A DNA stretch of 64,000 nucleotides from DSOI01 sp041394885 (GCA_041394885.1 JAWKHI010000019.1:1-64000), one strand, 5' to 3'. Numbered from the stretch's first letter, positions 46,321 through 55,473 are shown. Numbers and translations are program-made. The notes: a model not told the origin generated them from the sequence alone.

Positions 46321-47016
46321 ATGAATCCGCGGACTCCTGTCGAAAAGACCGTCGACGAAAAGACTGTCGAGAAGATGCGGCGCGAGTGGGACGAACGCGC
46401 CCGCGAAAACGCCCGGCACTACGTGAACACGGAAAAAGAAGCCTGGACCGACGAAGAGTTCTTCGCCTCCGGCGAGCGTACCGTGGCCGAAGAGATCCTC
46501 ACCGATATGACCAACATCTGTCAGGGCAAGGACCCGAAGGAGATGAAGGTGCTCGAGATCGGATGCGGGGCCGGCCGCGTGACGCGGGCGCTGGCCAAGC
46601 TATTCGGCGAGGTGTACGCGGTGGATATCAGCGGGGAGATGGTGATGCAGGCGCGGCGCGCGCTCACCGAGTTCCCCGGAGCGCACATCCATCAAAATAG
46701 CGGCGCGGACTTGGCCGTGCTCGGCGACATTCAGGTGGACTTCGCTTTTTCGACGATCGTGTTCCAGCACATTCCGAGCCGCGAGGTGATCGAAAATTAC
46801 GTCCGGGAAGTGCATCGGCTGCTGCGCGCGGGCGGGCTTTTCAAGTTTCAGGTGCAGGGCGATGCGACGATGGAAGCGCCGCCGGACGATACCTGGCTCG
46901 GAGTCCCGTTTTCAGACCGGCAGGCGGTGGAACTAGCTGAGAAATGCGGTTTTGAACCGCGCTACCGGCACGGGGCCGGGGAGCAGTATTTCTGGCTGTG
47001 GTTCTTCAAGCGGTAG
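46321..47016 (+). CDS. Class I SAM-dependent methyltransferase
   Basis: The 231-residue protein has motif I VLEIGCGAGRVTRALAK, the motif II region VYAVDISGEMVMQARRAL, and VDFAFSTIVFQHIPSREVIE. It resembles Methyltransf_11/25 enzymes. The substrate is unknown. Its end overlaps pyrF by 11 bases, convergently. Confidence 0.85.
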   Translation: MNPRTPVEKTVDEKTVEKMRREWDERARENARHYVNTEKEAWTDEEFFASGERTVAEEILTDMTNICQGKDPKEMKVLEIGCGAGRVTRALAKLFGEVYAVDISGEMVMQARRALTEFPGAHIHQNSGADLAVLGDIQVDFAFSTIVFQHIPSREVIENYVREVHRLLRAGGLFKFQVQGDATMEAPPDDTWLGVPFSDRQAVELAEKCGFEPRYRHGAGEQYFWLWFFKR

Positions 47017-47782
47017 CACGGGCGCCGAAGGCCTGCTGCATTTCGTCGAGAAACGCCCGGGCTGCGGCGACCGGATCGGGTGCATCGGCGATGGGGCGGC
47101 CGATGACGAGGTAGTCCGCGCCCGCCTGAATGGCGCCGCTAGCGGTAACGCGCCGCTTCTGGTCGTCTCCGGGATAATCATCGGGCCGGATGCCGGGCGT
47201 GATCACCAGGAGACGGTCCCCAGTGACCGCCTTGATTTTTTCCACTTCCAGTCCGGACGCGATCACGCCGTCACAACCGGCCTCGAGCGCCTTGCGGGCG
47301 CGAAACAGCACCAGCTCTTCCACGGAGTGGTTCGTGTAGCCGAGTTCGGCGATGTCGCCAGCGTCCATGGCGGTGAGAACCGTAACGGTGAACAGCTTTA
47401 GCGCACTGTCGCCACGGCCTTCCACCGCGCCGCGGATCAGAGAACTGGATCCGTGGATGGTGAGGAACGAGACACCGAGTGTGGAGGCGCGGGAAACGGC
47501 TTTGCGGAGAGTCTCCGGCACGTCGTAATACTTGTAGTCGAGGAAGACCTTCTTGCCCTGGTCGATGAGGGATCGGACAAACGCTTCGACGCCGGGAGCG
47601 AGTTGGAGCGCGAGGCCGATTTTGTAGAAAGACACGACGCCTTCCAGCCGTTCGACCATTTGCCGTGATTGGTCAATGTCGGGAAGGTCCAGGGCAAGGA
47701 TCAACCGGTCACGGGCGTCTATGGACGTGCTGGCAGGAGTCGCACCGGAGGGAGGCGCGGCTGCCGATGAGGACGTGGACAT
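47006..47782 (-). CDS. pyrF: Orotidine-5'-phosphate decarboxylase
   Basis: The 258-residue TIM barrel has the catalytic DxKxxD motif in VFLDYKYYDVPETLRKA, the phosphate-binding VITPGIRP, and AGADYLVIGRPIADAPDP. It makes UMP in pyrimidine synthesis. The 20-residue Ser/Ala-rich N-terminus precedes the usual start (ARDRLILALDLPD); a later start is possible but no Met is near. No other pyr genes are present. Confidence 0.93.
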   Translation of the reverse strand: MSTSSSAAAPPSGATPASTSIDARDRLILALDLPDIDQSRQMVERLEGVVSFYKIGLALQLAPGVEAFVRSLIDQGKKVFLDYKYYDVPETLRKAVSRASTLGVSFLTIHGSSSLIRGAVEGRGDSALKLFTVTVLTAMDAGDIAELGYTNHSVEELVLFRARKALEAGCDGVIASGLEVEKIKAVTGDRLLVITPGIRPDDYPGDDQKRRVTASGAIQAGADYLVIGRPIADAPDPVAAARAFLDEMQQAFGARATA

Positions 47783-47807
47783 GCGTTTCAGCCACGATTG
47801 TAGCAGT

Positions 47808-48092
47808 TCAGTGAGGGAGGCCTTCGCTCATTTCCGCTAGCGGACGCCAGCGGTATCCTTTGCGATAGACGGTCTCAATGCGAGAGCCTTCGGCGCGCAA
47901 GCGTTTGCGGAGCCGGCTGACATGAACATCCACAGTGCGGGTTCGAACGCCCTCGCTGTAACCCCAAATTTCGGCCAGCAGGACTTTCTTGGAGAAGCAG
48001 CGGCCCGGGTGCGATTGCAGTTTCTCGAGCAGTTCCAGTTGCTTACGGGGGATGTTCCCGGCCGCATCGGATACGGTTTCCAAGGGTGACAT
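47808..48092 (-). CDS. Stand-alone OmpR/PhoB-type winged-helix DNA-binding protein
   Basis: The 94-residue protein is only the C-terminal effector domain of an OmpR-type regulator (KQLELLEKLQSHPGRCFSKK, then TVDVHVSRLRKRL and VYRKGYRW). There is no receiver domain and no room for one upstream. The ATG at 48092 has GAGGT in front. It may act as a small repressor or activator of adjacent genes; its input is unknown. Confidence 0.85.
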   Translation of the reverse strand: MSPLETVSDAAGNIPRKQLELLEKLQSHPGRCFSKKVLLAEIWGYSEGVRTRTVDVHVSRLRKRLRAEGSRIETVYRKGYRWRPLAEMSEGLPH

Positions 48093-48144
48093 ACAACTAC
48101 CTCACCCATATGATTCGCTCCGGGGCGCGGCCGGGTTACGAAAT

Positions 48145-48915
48145 TTAGGCGCGCTTGCGGCGAAAAGCCGCGATCGCGAGCAAACCAGCACCCAGGAGGG
48201 CGTAGGTGGCGGGCTCGGGAACGGGATTGCGGGGCACCGACGCCGCGCGCAGGAAGACTCCGGAATCAAGCGAACCATCGGTGGCGTCCTCGATACGAAT
48301 CACGAGCGTATTGGTGACGCCGGGGTTCAGCAGGCCGTTGGCGGTCAGCGTCGCGGCGATACCGGCGAGGCCATTGTATTGGAGGTCAAGCGCGCCGCCG
48401 CTGTTGTCGGTGAAGAAGCTCGCGTTGGTACCGCTGTTGACGTTCACCGGGGTCACGGTGTCGTTGGTCACCGGAATCAGGGCGATGTTGACCCCGTTGA
48501 GCACGATCGTCAGCAGATCCGGAAAGCTGGGGCTGGAAGGCGGGTACTCCTCGGAGCCAAATACGTACTGGATCGAAATCGCCGAGGCGGTCGGCGTGAA
48601 CTCAATTGAAAGCTCGGAAAAAAAACCGAAGTCGCCAGTGCAATCGTTGGTGTTGTTGGGACCTGGAATGCAGACTGAGCCCCCCGTGGTCAGGAAAACA
48701 CCGCTGTCAAACGGTAGAAGGCCGGTGGCGCCGCTAAAAGTCCCTACTTCGGGGCCGTCTCCGTTGAGCACGGCAGTGTCGACGGTGCCTGGAATGCCAC
48801 CGAGGATCGCGTTGGCAAGTGCGGTGGCATCGGTAGAAACGACGGGCACGATTGGCGCCGCTTGAACCAACGCAGCTAGGGCGAAAGACGCACCTAGCAA
48901 CAGAAATCTCCTCAT
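48145..48915 (-). CDS. PEP-CTERM protein with choice-of-anchor-L domain
   Basis: The 256-residue protein has a signal peptide (MRRFLLLGASFALAALVQAA). It then has a choice-of-anchor-L-type domain (AILGGIPGTVDTAVLNGDGP, SDT-like GVFLTTGG, IQYVFGSEEYP, VTNTLVIRIEDATDGSLDSG) and a PEP-CTERM tail PVPEPATYALLGAGLLAIAA followed by FRRKRA. It is the second PEP-CTERM protein of the window. The ATG at 48915 has GGAGAGAGAG upstream and gives the signal peptide; the frame can be read further back to 48996. Confidence 0.87.
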   Translation of the reverse strand: MRRFLLLGASFALAALVQAAPIVPVVSTDATALANAILGGIPGTVDTAVLNGDGPEVGTFSGATGLLPFDSGVFLTTGGSVCIPGPNNTNDCTGDFGFFSELSIEFTPTASAISIQYVFGSEEYPPSSPSFPDLLTIVLNGVNIALIPVTNDTVTPVNVNSGTNASFFTDNSGGALDLQYNGLAGIAATLTANGLLNPGVTNTLVIRIEDATDGSLDSGVFLRAASVPRNPVPEPATYALLGAGLLAIAAFRRKRA

Positions 48916-49032
48916 TTTTCTCTCTCTCCTCCAGTCAGAAATGAAACCATGCCCGGCCCCAGTGGGCCGGTACGTCTTAGTAATTATAGTACCCATGGGT
49001 CAGGGCCGCAATACAGCAGGAGGGGGTGCGAT

Positions 49033-49051
49033 GCGGGTAACTGATTCCCGC
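49033..49051 (-). other. Small hairpin downstream of the anti-sigma gene
   Basis: GCGGG (49033-49037) and CCCGC (49047-49051) form a stem with a nine-base loop shortly after the NrsF-like stop. There is no T-run, so termination is only a possibility. Confidence 0.3.
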
Positions 49052-49059
49052 AAAAGGGT

Positions 49060-49776
49060 TTAGCGGGCGGTGCGCAGACGCCACTCGCGGAAGGCAGTAC
49101 CCGCCGCGAATCCGGTGAGTCCGCACAGAATCACGACGCAGCCGTGCCACAGGCTCAGATGGACCATTTCCTGCTTTTCGCAGTGAAATTGCAGGACGGC
49201 CACTGAGACCAAGCCGGAAGCGCCGCCAATCGTGGCGCCGACCAGCGGGTAGGCCTGGGATGCGCCGCGGCGGACCAGGAGCCAGATGAGGAAAGCCGCG
49301 GGAAACGCGATGGCCACCCCGCCGCGCGTGCATTCGAGCCCAGAGGCGAGGTCATCGGCGGAATGACGGAGGGGAAACAACAGCGCGACGGCGGCGAGGA
49401 ATCCGGCCAGGGTAAGCGCGAGGGCCGCGACGGGGGAAAATCGCTGGAGGCTGCCCGGAATCATCTGCCAACTGAGGGATAGCGCGAGGAGCGCGGCGCC
49501 CGAGGCCAGGGCGATCGATACCAGCAGGCGCTGGAGGGTTGTCATCCGGACGGCCCCGCTGAGCCCCATGAGGCTGGTGACGGCGAGGGTGACCAAGACG
49601 ATGAGAAGGAACAAGCGAACAGCCATGTTGGCAGGCGATGGAGCGGGGGCGACCGCGCGCAGCCCGGAGCACAACCGGGAACTGATGGCGGCGACCAGCG
49701 ATTCCGGGGCGTCGCTGTGGCCGGCCTCTTCCCACAGGCGGTCGAATTGCCCGTCATCGCCGGGACGGTGATTCAT
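49060..49776 (-). CDS. NrsF-like (DUF1109) membrane anti-sigma factor
   Basis: The 238-residue protein has about six membrane helices and the family pattern LECTRGGVAIAFPAAFLIWL, LVRRGASQAYP, and FHCEKQEMVHLSLWHGCVVI, as in NrsF/DUF1109 proteins that hold ECF sigma factors at the membrane. Its ATG overlaps the sigma-factor stop by ATGA, which supports the pairing. Confidence 0.82.
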   Translation of the reverse strand: MNHRPGDDGQFDRLWEEAGHSDAPESLVAAISSRLCSGLRAVAPAPSPANMAVRLFLLIVLVTLAVTSLMGLSGAVRMTTLQRLLVSIALASGAALLALSLSWQMIPGSLQRFSPVAALALTLAGFLAAVALLFPLRHSADDLASGLECTRGGVAIAFPAAFLIWLLVRRGASQAYPLVGATIGGASGLVSVAVLQFHCEKQEMVHLSLWHGCVVILCGLTGFAAGTAFREWRLRTAR

Positions 49777-50288
49777 GACGTTTCCTCACTGAGAAGCCGG
49801 CGCAGCTTCTCATAGGCGCGATGCGCCTTTTGTTTCACGGAACCAACCGTCGAGGACGTAGCGCGGGCTACCTCTTCGAGCGACATCCCGGTGACTTTGA
49901 GCATGACCACCACTTCCCGCTGGCTGTCGGGGAGCGCGTTGAGCAGCGCCTGCAACCGGCCGTTGGCTTCCGGTGCCGTATCGCGGCGTGGGCGCAACCT
50001 CGGCTCGGGCACTTCGCCGTACAGCACCTCACGGGAATTTCGCCGTTTGTGACGGCGGAAACCGTCGAGCTTGGTGTGGCGGGCAATGGCGAACAGCCAG
50101 GGAAGAACGGGTTCGGTGGCCCGATAGGTGTGGCGGGCGCGGTGCACGCGCACCCAGCATTCCTGGAGCAGGTCATCGTTGTCGCCGGCCAGAGATCCGG
50201 GGCTCGCCAGGAAGCGGTGCAGCATGGGGGAAACGAGCCGGACGAGCGACTCCACCGCCTGGGAGTCGGCCTGTTGGTAGCCGATCAT
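49773..50288 (-). CDS. ECF-type RNA polymerase sigma factor
   Basis: The 171-residue frame covers region 2 (NDDLLQECWVRVHRARHTYR, VLPWLFAIARHTKLDGFRRH) and region 4 (LPDSQREVVVMLKVTGMSLE followed by EVARATSSTVGSVKQKAHRA). The ATG at 50288 is conservative. The frame is family-like for another 15 residues upstream (SNIDEEHLRRL), and a perfect AAGGAGGG lies at 50330-50337 on the minus strand, but no ATG, GTG or TTG follows at a workable distance. The real start may be non-standard. It is coupled to the NrsF-like gene. Confidence 0.9.
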   Translation of the reverse strand: MIGYQQADSQAVESLVRLVSPMLHRFLASPGSLAGDNDDLLQECWVRVHRARHTYRATEPVLPWLFAIARHTKLDGFRRHKRRNSREVLYGEVPEPRLRPRRDTAPEANGRLQALLNALPDSQREVVVMLKVTGMSLEEVARATSSTVGSVKQKAHRAYEKLRRLLSEETS

Positions 50289-50472
50289 GAGGCGGCGCAG
50301 GTGTTCCTCGTCGATGTTGGAAACGGCTACCCTCCTTTCCGGTGTGCTTCGCGCGTCCGGTTCGCGCCGCGGAGCGGAAACCGGCATCATACGCTTTTTC
50401 GGCGGCGGCGTCATAAAAGTTACTGTCGGCGGAGGGGAACAAGATCCCCCGCTGGATCGTCTTCCCGATTGG

Positions 50473-51084
50473 ATGCGCAAACGGCGGCTCTTTATTCCGG
50501 CAATCCTGACGCTGGCGGCGGCCGGGCTGGTCATCGCCTGGGCCGAGCGCGGGGGCGATCCTGAAGAGGAAGCCGCGCGGTTGGCTCGGGCACTGCAGTT
50601 GGATGCGGGCGCGGTAGTTGCCGACGTCGGGGCCGGGGCAGGCCAACTGACCATCGCGATGGGCCGGCTGTACGGCGGCAAGCTCCGGTTGATCGCCACC
50701 GAAGTGAATGGGGAAAAGCTCAGCGCGCTGCGCGGCGCGCTGGACGCGGCGGGCCTGCGGAACGTGACTCTTCTGCAGAGCGGCTCGCGTGACCCGAACC
50801 TGCCCGGCGCCTGTTGTGACGCCGTCGTGATGCGGCGCGTATTCCACCACATCGAACATCGCGCGGAGTTTCTCAGTGGTCTGTACGATGCCGGGCGCGG
50901 TGACGCGCGGGTGGCGATCATCGACTTTGCTCCATCATGGTGGCGATTCTGGATGCATCGCCATGGGGTAGGGGGGGAAGAAGTGATCGCAGGCATGCGC
51001 CGGGCGGGATTCGAGAAAGAGCAAGAGGTGAGCGGTTGGGGATGGTGGGACTACTGCTTGGTGTTCCGGAGAATGCAGCGATGA
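50473..51084 (+). CDS. Membrane-anchored class I SAM methyltransferase
   Basis: The 203-residue protein has an N-terminal membrane anchor (MRKRRLFIPAILTLAAAGLV), then motif I VVADVGAGAGQLTIAMGRL and RVFHHIEHRAEFL. Acidobacterial relatives are common and the substrate is unknown. The ATG at 50473 gives the anchor; the open frame reaches 50287. Its stop overlaps the next methyltransferase start (ATGA). Confidence 0.8.
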   Translation: MRKRRLFIPAILTLAAAGLVIAWAERGGDPEEEAARLARALQLDAGAVVADVGAGAGQLTIAMGRLYGGKLRLIATEVNGEKLSALRGALDAAGLRNVTLLQSGSRDPNLPGACCDAVVMRRVFHHIEHRAEFLSGLYDAGRGDARVAIIDFAPSWWRFWMHRHGVGGEEVIAGMRRAGFEKEQEVSGWGWWDYCLVFRRMQR

Positions 51085-51692
51085 ATATGAGCGCGCTGGA
51101 GAAACGTTTCGTCAATGCGGAAGGACATTCGCGGAGTGTGGCCAACTTGTTCGAGAGGCGCCTGCGCCACATTCCCGACGTATCGCCTGGCATGCGCTAC
51201 CTCGACGTGGGTTGCGGCAACGGCGCCGCCGCGGCGCGGATGGCAACAGCATTCGGGCTGGAGGTGACGGGCGTGGACGCGGATCCGGAACAGGTCCGTC
51301 TGGCGCGGGCCGCAGCCAATGACATCCGATTGGGAGCCGTCCGCGGCAGCGTCCGGTTCGAGGAGGCGCGGGTGGAGCGTCTGCCGTTTCCCGACGAGGC
51401 GTTCGAGATCGTGGGCACGAACAAGATGACGCACCATGTACCGGATTGGAGTGCGGCGATCGCGGAAATGGCCAGAGTACTGGCTCGCGGCGGGTATTTG
51501 GTGTACGGAGACTTCGTTTTCCCGGAGTGGCTGGCGCGTTTGGGGCGGCGTGTGGTGCCGGGCGCTGGGTACCCCACGGTGCGGGGTCTGGAGGCGGCGG
51601 CCGATGCAGCCGGGATGGCGCCGATCCAGTGGACGCGCGGATTGGTCACGCTCGAGGCGGTGTGGTGGAAGCCGGGTCCACCGGTGCGTTAG
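51081..51692 (+). CDS. Class I SAM-dependent methyltransferase
   Basis: The 203-residue protein has motif I YLDVGCGNGAAAARMATAFG and the motif II region VTGVDADPEQVRLARAA. FEIVGTNKMTHHVPDWSAAI has the form seen in small-molecule methyltransferases. The ATG at 51081 is coupled to the previous gene. The pair may act in sequence. Confidence 0.85.
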   Translation: MNMSALEKRFVNAEGHSRSVANLFERRLRHIPDVSPGMRYLDVGCGNGAAAARMATAFGLEVTGVDADPEQVRLARAAANDIRLGAVRGSVRFEEARVERLPFPDEAFEIVGTNKMTHHVPDWSAAIAEMARVLARGGYLVYGDFVFPEWLARLGRRVVPGAGYPTVRGLEAAADAAGMAPIQWTRGLVTLEAVWWKPGPPVR

Positions 51693-51757
51693 GGGGGCGT
51701 GGGCGATTGCCGGCGCCTGCCCAAGGTGGCTACGATTTAGTGGGGCCGTAGCTCGCC

Positions 51758-51788
51758 GCCGTCAGCCGGCTCGCGGCGACCTGACGGC
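51758..51788. terminator. Inverted repeat between the methyltransferase and oxidoreductase genes
   Basis: GCCGTCAG (51758-51765) and CTGACGGC (51781-51788) are a perfect eight-base inverted repeat with a 15-base loop. No strong T-run follows. The rest of the 224-base gap shows no gene. Confidence 0.35.
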
Positions 51789-51916
51789 CTCATCAGTTTG
51801 TCGAGCAAGCGGTAGCTCGCGCGAGCGACGACGCTATTATGCGCGCCGCACAAAGAACTTTCCGTACTCTTGCGTCCGCGGGTGATTTGCGCGCCCGGCA
51901 GGAATAGAATGGCTGC

Positions 51917-53269
51917 ATGACTCCCCTGACAAGACGTGCCGTGCTTATGGCAGCGCCGGCCGCGGCCGCAACCCGATTCAGCCCGAATGAACGGATTCGG
52001 ATCGCGATTATCGGCTTGCGCGGCCGGGGCCAGAGCCACATCAAGGCGTTTCATGCGCTGGCGAAGGAAAACGTGGAGATCGCAGCCTTGTGCGACTGCG
52101 ACCAGAACGTCCGCGAAGAGCGCGCCGCGGCGTACGAGTCGCTGTCGGGGCGCACGGTGCGGCGTGTTTCCGACATGCGCCGCCTGCTCGACGACAAGTC
52201 CATCCACGCGGTCTCGTTCGCAACACCGAATCATTGGCATGCGCTGGGTGCGGTGTGGGCGTGCCAGAACGGCAAAGACGTGTATCTCGAGAAGCCGGGG
52301 GCGCACGTGTTCGCCGAGGGCAAGAGGGTGATGGATGCCGCATCGAGCTACAGGCGCATCGTGCAGCATGGCACGCAGAACCGTTCCAGTCCGAACATCG
52401 TGGAAGCGATCGAAAAGCTGAAGCAAGGAGTAATCGGCCGTGTGTACATGGCGCGGGGCATCGCCTACAAGACTCGCGCGGCTTCCGGGCCGATCACGCG
52501 CGATTCGCTTCCCAACGGCCTCAACTGGGACGCGTGGCTGGGGCCGGCGCCTTATGTGGAATACTCGCAAGCCTATCATCGCAGACCGGCCGGGATGAGC
52601 TGGCATTTGTTTTGGGATTTTGGCAATGGCGAGATCGGCAACCAGGGCGTACATGAGCTGGACATCATGCGGTGGGGATTGGGACTTACGGAACCTCCGT
52701 CGAAAGTGGTCTCGATGGGAGGAAAGTTCGTGCATCCCAACGATGCCGTGCAGGCGCCGCAAGTGCAGACCGTGATGTACGAGTTCGCCGGACGCGATCT
52801 GACGATGACGTTCGAGACGCGCAGCGGCTTCACGAATCCGGAAGCGGGGATGGGCGCCGAGTATCCTTTCCTCGACAAGCAGAACGTGGTGGGAGTGATC
52901 TTCATCGGGACGGAAGGCTATATGATCATCCCCGACTACTCGAGCTATCACGTGTTTCTCGGCAAGAAGCGCGAGAAAGGCCCCTCGAAAACCGGAGCCG
53001 GCGACATCGCCGACCTGCCGCATTTCGAGAACTTCGTGAAAGCGGTGCGCAGCGGAGATCCGGCGGACCTGAACGCGCCACCGGCCGAGTTGCAAGCCTC
53101 TTGCGCACTGGCGCACTTCGCCAACATCGCCCAGCGCACCGGCCGGATGCTGCGGTTCGACGCCGCGTCCAACCGGTTCGACGGAGACGCCGAAGCCACG
53201 GCGATGCTGGATAAGAGCTATCGTGCGCCGTACCGGATGCCGGCGGCCCGTGCGCTGGAGGCAAAGTGA
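51917..53269 (+). CDS. Exported Gfo/Idh/MocA-family oxidoreductase
   Basis: The 450-residue protein has a Tat-like signal (TRRAVLMAAPAAAA) and a Rossmann fold (RIAIIGLRGRGQSHIKAFHA, AVSFATPNHWHALGA, VYLEKPGAHVFAEG). The EKP motif provides the catalytic Lys. GQNRSSPNIVEAIEKLK-like and EIGNQGVHELDIMRWGLGL segments fit the glucose-fructose-oxidoreductase-like subgroup common in Acidobacteria and Planctomycetes. The substrate is probably a sugar or inositol. Its stop overlaps the start of the BNR gene by GTGA. Confidence 0.9.
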   Translation: MTPLTRRAVLMAAPAAAATRFSPNERIRIAIIGLRGRGQSHIKAFHALAKENVEIAALCDCDQNVREERAAAYESLSGRTVRRVSDMRRLLDDKSIHAVSFATPNHWHALGAVWACQNGKDVYLEKPGAHVFAEGKRVMDAASSYRRIVQHGTQNRSSPNIVEAIEKLKQGVIGRVYMARGIAYKTRAASGPITRDSLPNGLNWDAWLGPAPYVEYSQAYHRRPAGMSWHLFWDFGNGEIGNQGVHELDIMRWGLGLTEPPSKVVSMGGKFVHPNDAVQAPQVQTVMYEFAGRDLTMTFETRSGFTNPEAGMGAEYPFLDKQNVVGVIFIGTEGYMIIPDYSSYHVFLGKKREKGPSKTGAGDIADLPHFENFVKAVRSGDPADLNAPPAELQASCALAHFANIAQRTGRMLRFDAASNRFDGDAEATAMLDKSYRAPYRMPAARALEAK

Positions 53270-54477
53270 TTCGGCGGCGGGAATTTCTGGCGGCGGCAGC
53301 CGGGGCCTGGGGATGCGGGAAATCGGAACCTGCGGGCGATCTCATCGCGCGCGTGGAGCCTTCGGTGATTTGGAAAGGCCGCGAAACCGGAGTGACGTGG
53401 TTCCACCCGCGCGCATGCCGGTTGCGCGGCGGGCGGCTGTTGATGGCGACGCAGACGATATCGGGCTCCGATGTTTTCGGTCCGGTGCATTGGTCTGAGT
53501 CAACCGACGGCGCCCGCACCTGGAGCGATCCGCGGCCGATACCCGGGCTCGGCCGGCGCACGCATCCCGATGGCGTGGAAGAAGGCGTATGCGACACGGT
53601 TCCACAGGAGCATCCGGCCACTGGAGCGGTGATCTTCATGGGCTGGAACGTGTATTACAAAGACGGCAAGCTGACACGTCCCAACGAGCAGCGTTGGCCG
53701 GTGTATGTGGTCCGCCGGCGCGATGGAAGCTGGACCGGGGCGCGGAAACTCGACTGGGGCGATCCGGAAAGCACGGCGATCTACGGAAGCAACTGTTCGC
53801 AGCGGCTGACGCTGCCCGATGGCGATCTGCTGGTGCCGCTGACCTACGGTCCTTTGGGTAAAGCGGATCGGGGAGTGGGGACGGTACGGTGCGCCTTTGA
53901 CGGAGAGCAGATCGCGGTGAAGGCGCATGGCAATACGCTTCATCTCGCGGTGAAGCGAGGGCTGCTCGAGCCATCCCTCACGCGGCTTCCCGACGGGCGG
54001 TTCGCGATGACCATCCGGGCTGAGGATGACCGCGGGTACGTGTCGTTGTCGGAAGACGGGCTGACATGGGGCGAGAAGAAAGCCTGGAGTTGGGACGACG
54101 GCGAGCCACTCACGATGTCGACCACGCAACAGCATTGGCTGGAGCATAGCGCGGCGACGTATCTGGTCTATACGCGCAAGAGCGAGATCAATGCGAACGT
54201 GATGCGTTGGCGGGCGCCGTTGTACGCGGCGCGGCTCGATCCGGCCCGCATGACGCTGGAGCGGGCGAGCGAACGGGTGGTGGTCCCAATGACGGGCGAC
54301 GGGATCAGCGCCCCGGACACGGTGGCCCGGCTGGGAAATTTTCACGTGACGGCGGTGTCGAGGGGGGTGAGCCTGGTGACGGCGGGGGAAACGATGCCGG
54401 CTCGCGGGTGGAGCGGTAATACGCTGCAGGCGGCCATCCACTGGAGCCGGCCGAACGAGTTGGTTGGCGAGGGATAA
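53266..54477 (+). CDS. Sialidase-like / BNR-repeat exported protein
   Basis: The 403-residue protein starts at a GTG overlapping the oxidoreductase stop and has a Tat-like or lipoprotein-like N-terminus (RRREFLAAAAGAWGCGKSEP). BNR/Asp-box-like motifs are seen: SESTDGARTWSDPRPI and SLSEDGLTWGEKKAW. The six-bladed propeller of exo-sialidase-like enzymes is likely. Whether it hydrolyses sialic acid is not shown; many members act on other sugars. With the oxidoreductase it may process one glycan. Confidence 0.75.
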   Translation: MIRRREFLAAAAGAWGCGKSEPAGDLIARVEPSVIWKGRETGVTWFHPRACRLRGGRLLMATQTISGSDVFGPVHWSESTDGARTWSDPRPIPGLGRRTHPDGVEEGVCDTVPQEHPATGAVIFMGWNVYYKDGKLTRPNEQRWPVYVVRRRDGSWTGARKLDWGDPESTAIYGSNCSQRLTLPDGDLLVPLTYGPLGKADRGVGTVRCAFDGEQIAVKAHGNTLHLAVKRGLLEPSLTRLPDGRFAMTIRAEDDRGYVSLSEDGLTWGEKKAWSWDDGEPLTMSTTQQHWLEHSAATYLVYTRKSEINANVMRWRAPLYAARLDPARMTLERASERVVVPMTGDGISAPDTVARLGNFHVTAVSRGVSLVTAGETMPARGWSGNTLQAAIHWSRPNELVGEG

Positions 54478-54512
54478 GCGGCTTTGGCAATCGGAGAAGC
54501 GCGCAAAGGCTC

Positions 54513-55451
54513 ATGCTACAATCAGCCCTAACGGTTGTGGCAAGCAGGCAGGAGTTCACCAGGACGGATGTGCTGCGCATGGCGGGCGTGTCCGCGCGGC
54601 AAATGCGGCGATGGGAACGCAGTGGCCTGATTGAAGAGGCCGTTTCCTACGATTTCCGCCAGTTGCTCGCGCTCCGGGTGCTCGTGCAGTTGAAGGCCAG
54701 CAAACTGCGTCCCGACAAGATCCGGCGCGCGCTCGATTCCGTGCGGCAAAAGCTGGAAGGCATCGCGAATCCGCTGACGGACCTCAAGCTCTATGTGGAT
54801 GGCAAGCGCATTCATGCCCGCGTCGCGGGCCAGCATCTGGACGCCGAGAGCGGACAATTGGTCCTCGCCTTCCACGACGAACCAGGCTACGACACAGCGG
54901 TGATGCTGCCTCGTAGGGACGAGGAGGAGCGCGCCGCGGCGTCGCGACGGAAGCAGAAGGAAGCCGAGAGCTGGTTCCTGCGCGGTGTGGAGTTGGAGCA
55001 GGCCGATGGGCCCCGGGAAAAAATCGTGGACGCATACCGGGTGGCGATCGCGCTCGACCCCCACTTTTCGGCGGCGCTGGTGAATCTGGGGACGGTGTAT
55101 TTCACGCAGCGAGATCTGGCGCGGGCGGAGAAGTACTACGAGCGAGCGCTCGAGGCGAACCCCAACTACGCGCTGGCGCATTTCAATCTCGGGAATCTGC
55201 ATGACGAGCGCGGAGAGATCGAACAAGCGCGGCGGCACTATCTGGCGGCGCTTGACATCGACGGCAATTACGCCGACGCGCACTACAATCTCGCCCTGCT
55301 CTATCAGAACTCCCGGGAGACGATGAAGGCAGTGCGGCACTGGCGGACGTATTTGAAGATCGATCCCGGCAGCCAGTGGGCGGAGGCGGCGCGGCGGGAG
55401 TTGAACCGGTTGATTGCGTCCACGGTGGTGCCGGGCCGCCGGGCCCGTTAG
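54513..55451 (+). CDS. MerR-type HTH regulator fused to TPR repeats
   Basis: The 312-residue protein has a MerR-like winged helix (FTRTDVLRMAGVSARQMRRW, ERSGLIEEAVSYDFRQLLAL), a beta linker and four or more TPR units (SAALVNLGTVYFTQRDLARA, YALAHFNLGNLHDERGEIEQ, YADAHYNLALLYQNSRETMK). The fusion is recurrent in Acidobacteria, where its target is unknown. The start at 54513 is ATG. Confidence 0.85.
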   Translation: MLQSALTVVASRQEFTRTDVLRMAGVSARQMRRWERSGLIEEAVSYDFRQLLALRVLVQLKASKLRPDKIRRALDSVRQKLEGIANPLTDLKLYVDGKRIHARVAGQHLDAESGQLVLAFHDEPGYDTAVMLPRRDEEERAAASRRKQKEAESWFLRGVELEQADGPREKIVDAYRVAIALDPHFSAALVNLGTVYFTQRDLARAEKYYERALEANPNYALAHFNLGNLHDERGEIEQARRHYLAALDIDGNYADAHYNLALLYQNSRETMKAVRHWRTYLKIDPGSQWAEAARRELNRLIASTVVPGRRAR

Positions 55452-55456
55452 AGCCC

Positions 55457-55472
55457 GCCGGCGTTCGCCGGC
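55457..55472. terminator. Hairpin between two convergent genes
   Basis: GCCGGC, GTTC, GCCGGC forms a perfect six-base GC stem between the ends of the MerR-TPR and LarA-like genes. It lacks a clear T-run. A bidirectional role is plausible. Confidence 0.4.
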
Positions 55473-55473
55473 C

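Noticed and set aside
51737..53116. Long minus-strand open frames opposite the Gfo/Idh/MocA gene and other GC-rich genes
   Set aside because: They are shadows of clearly recognisable plus-strand genes, rich in Arg/His/Pro and without family motifs.
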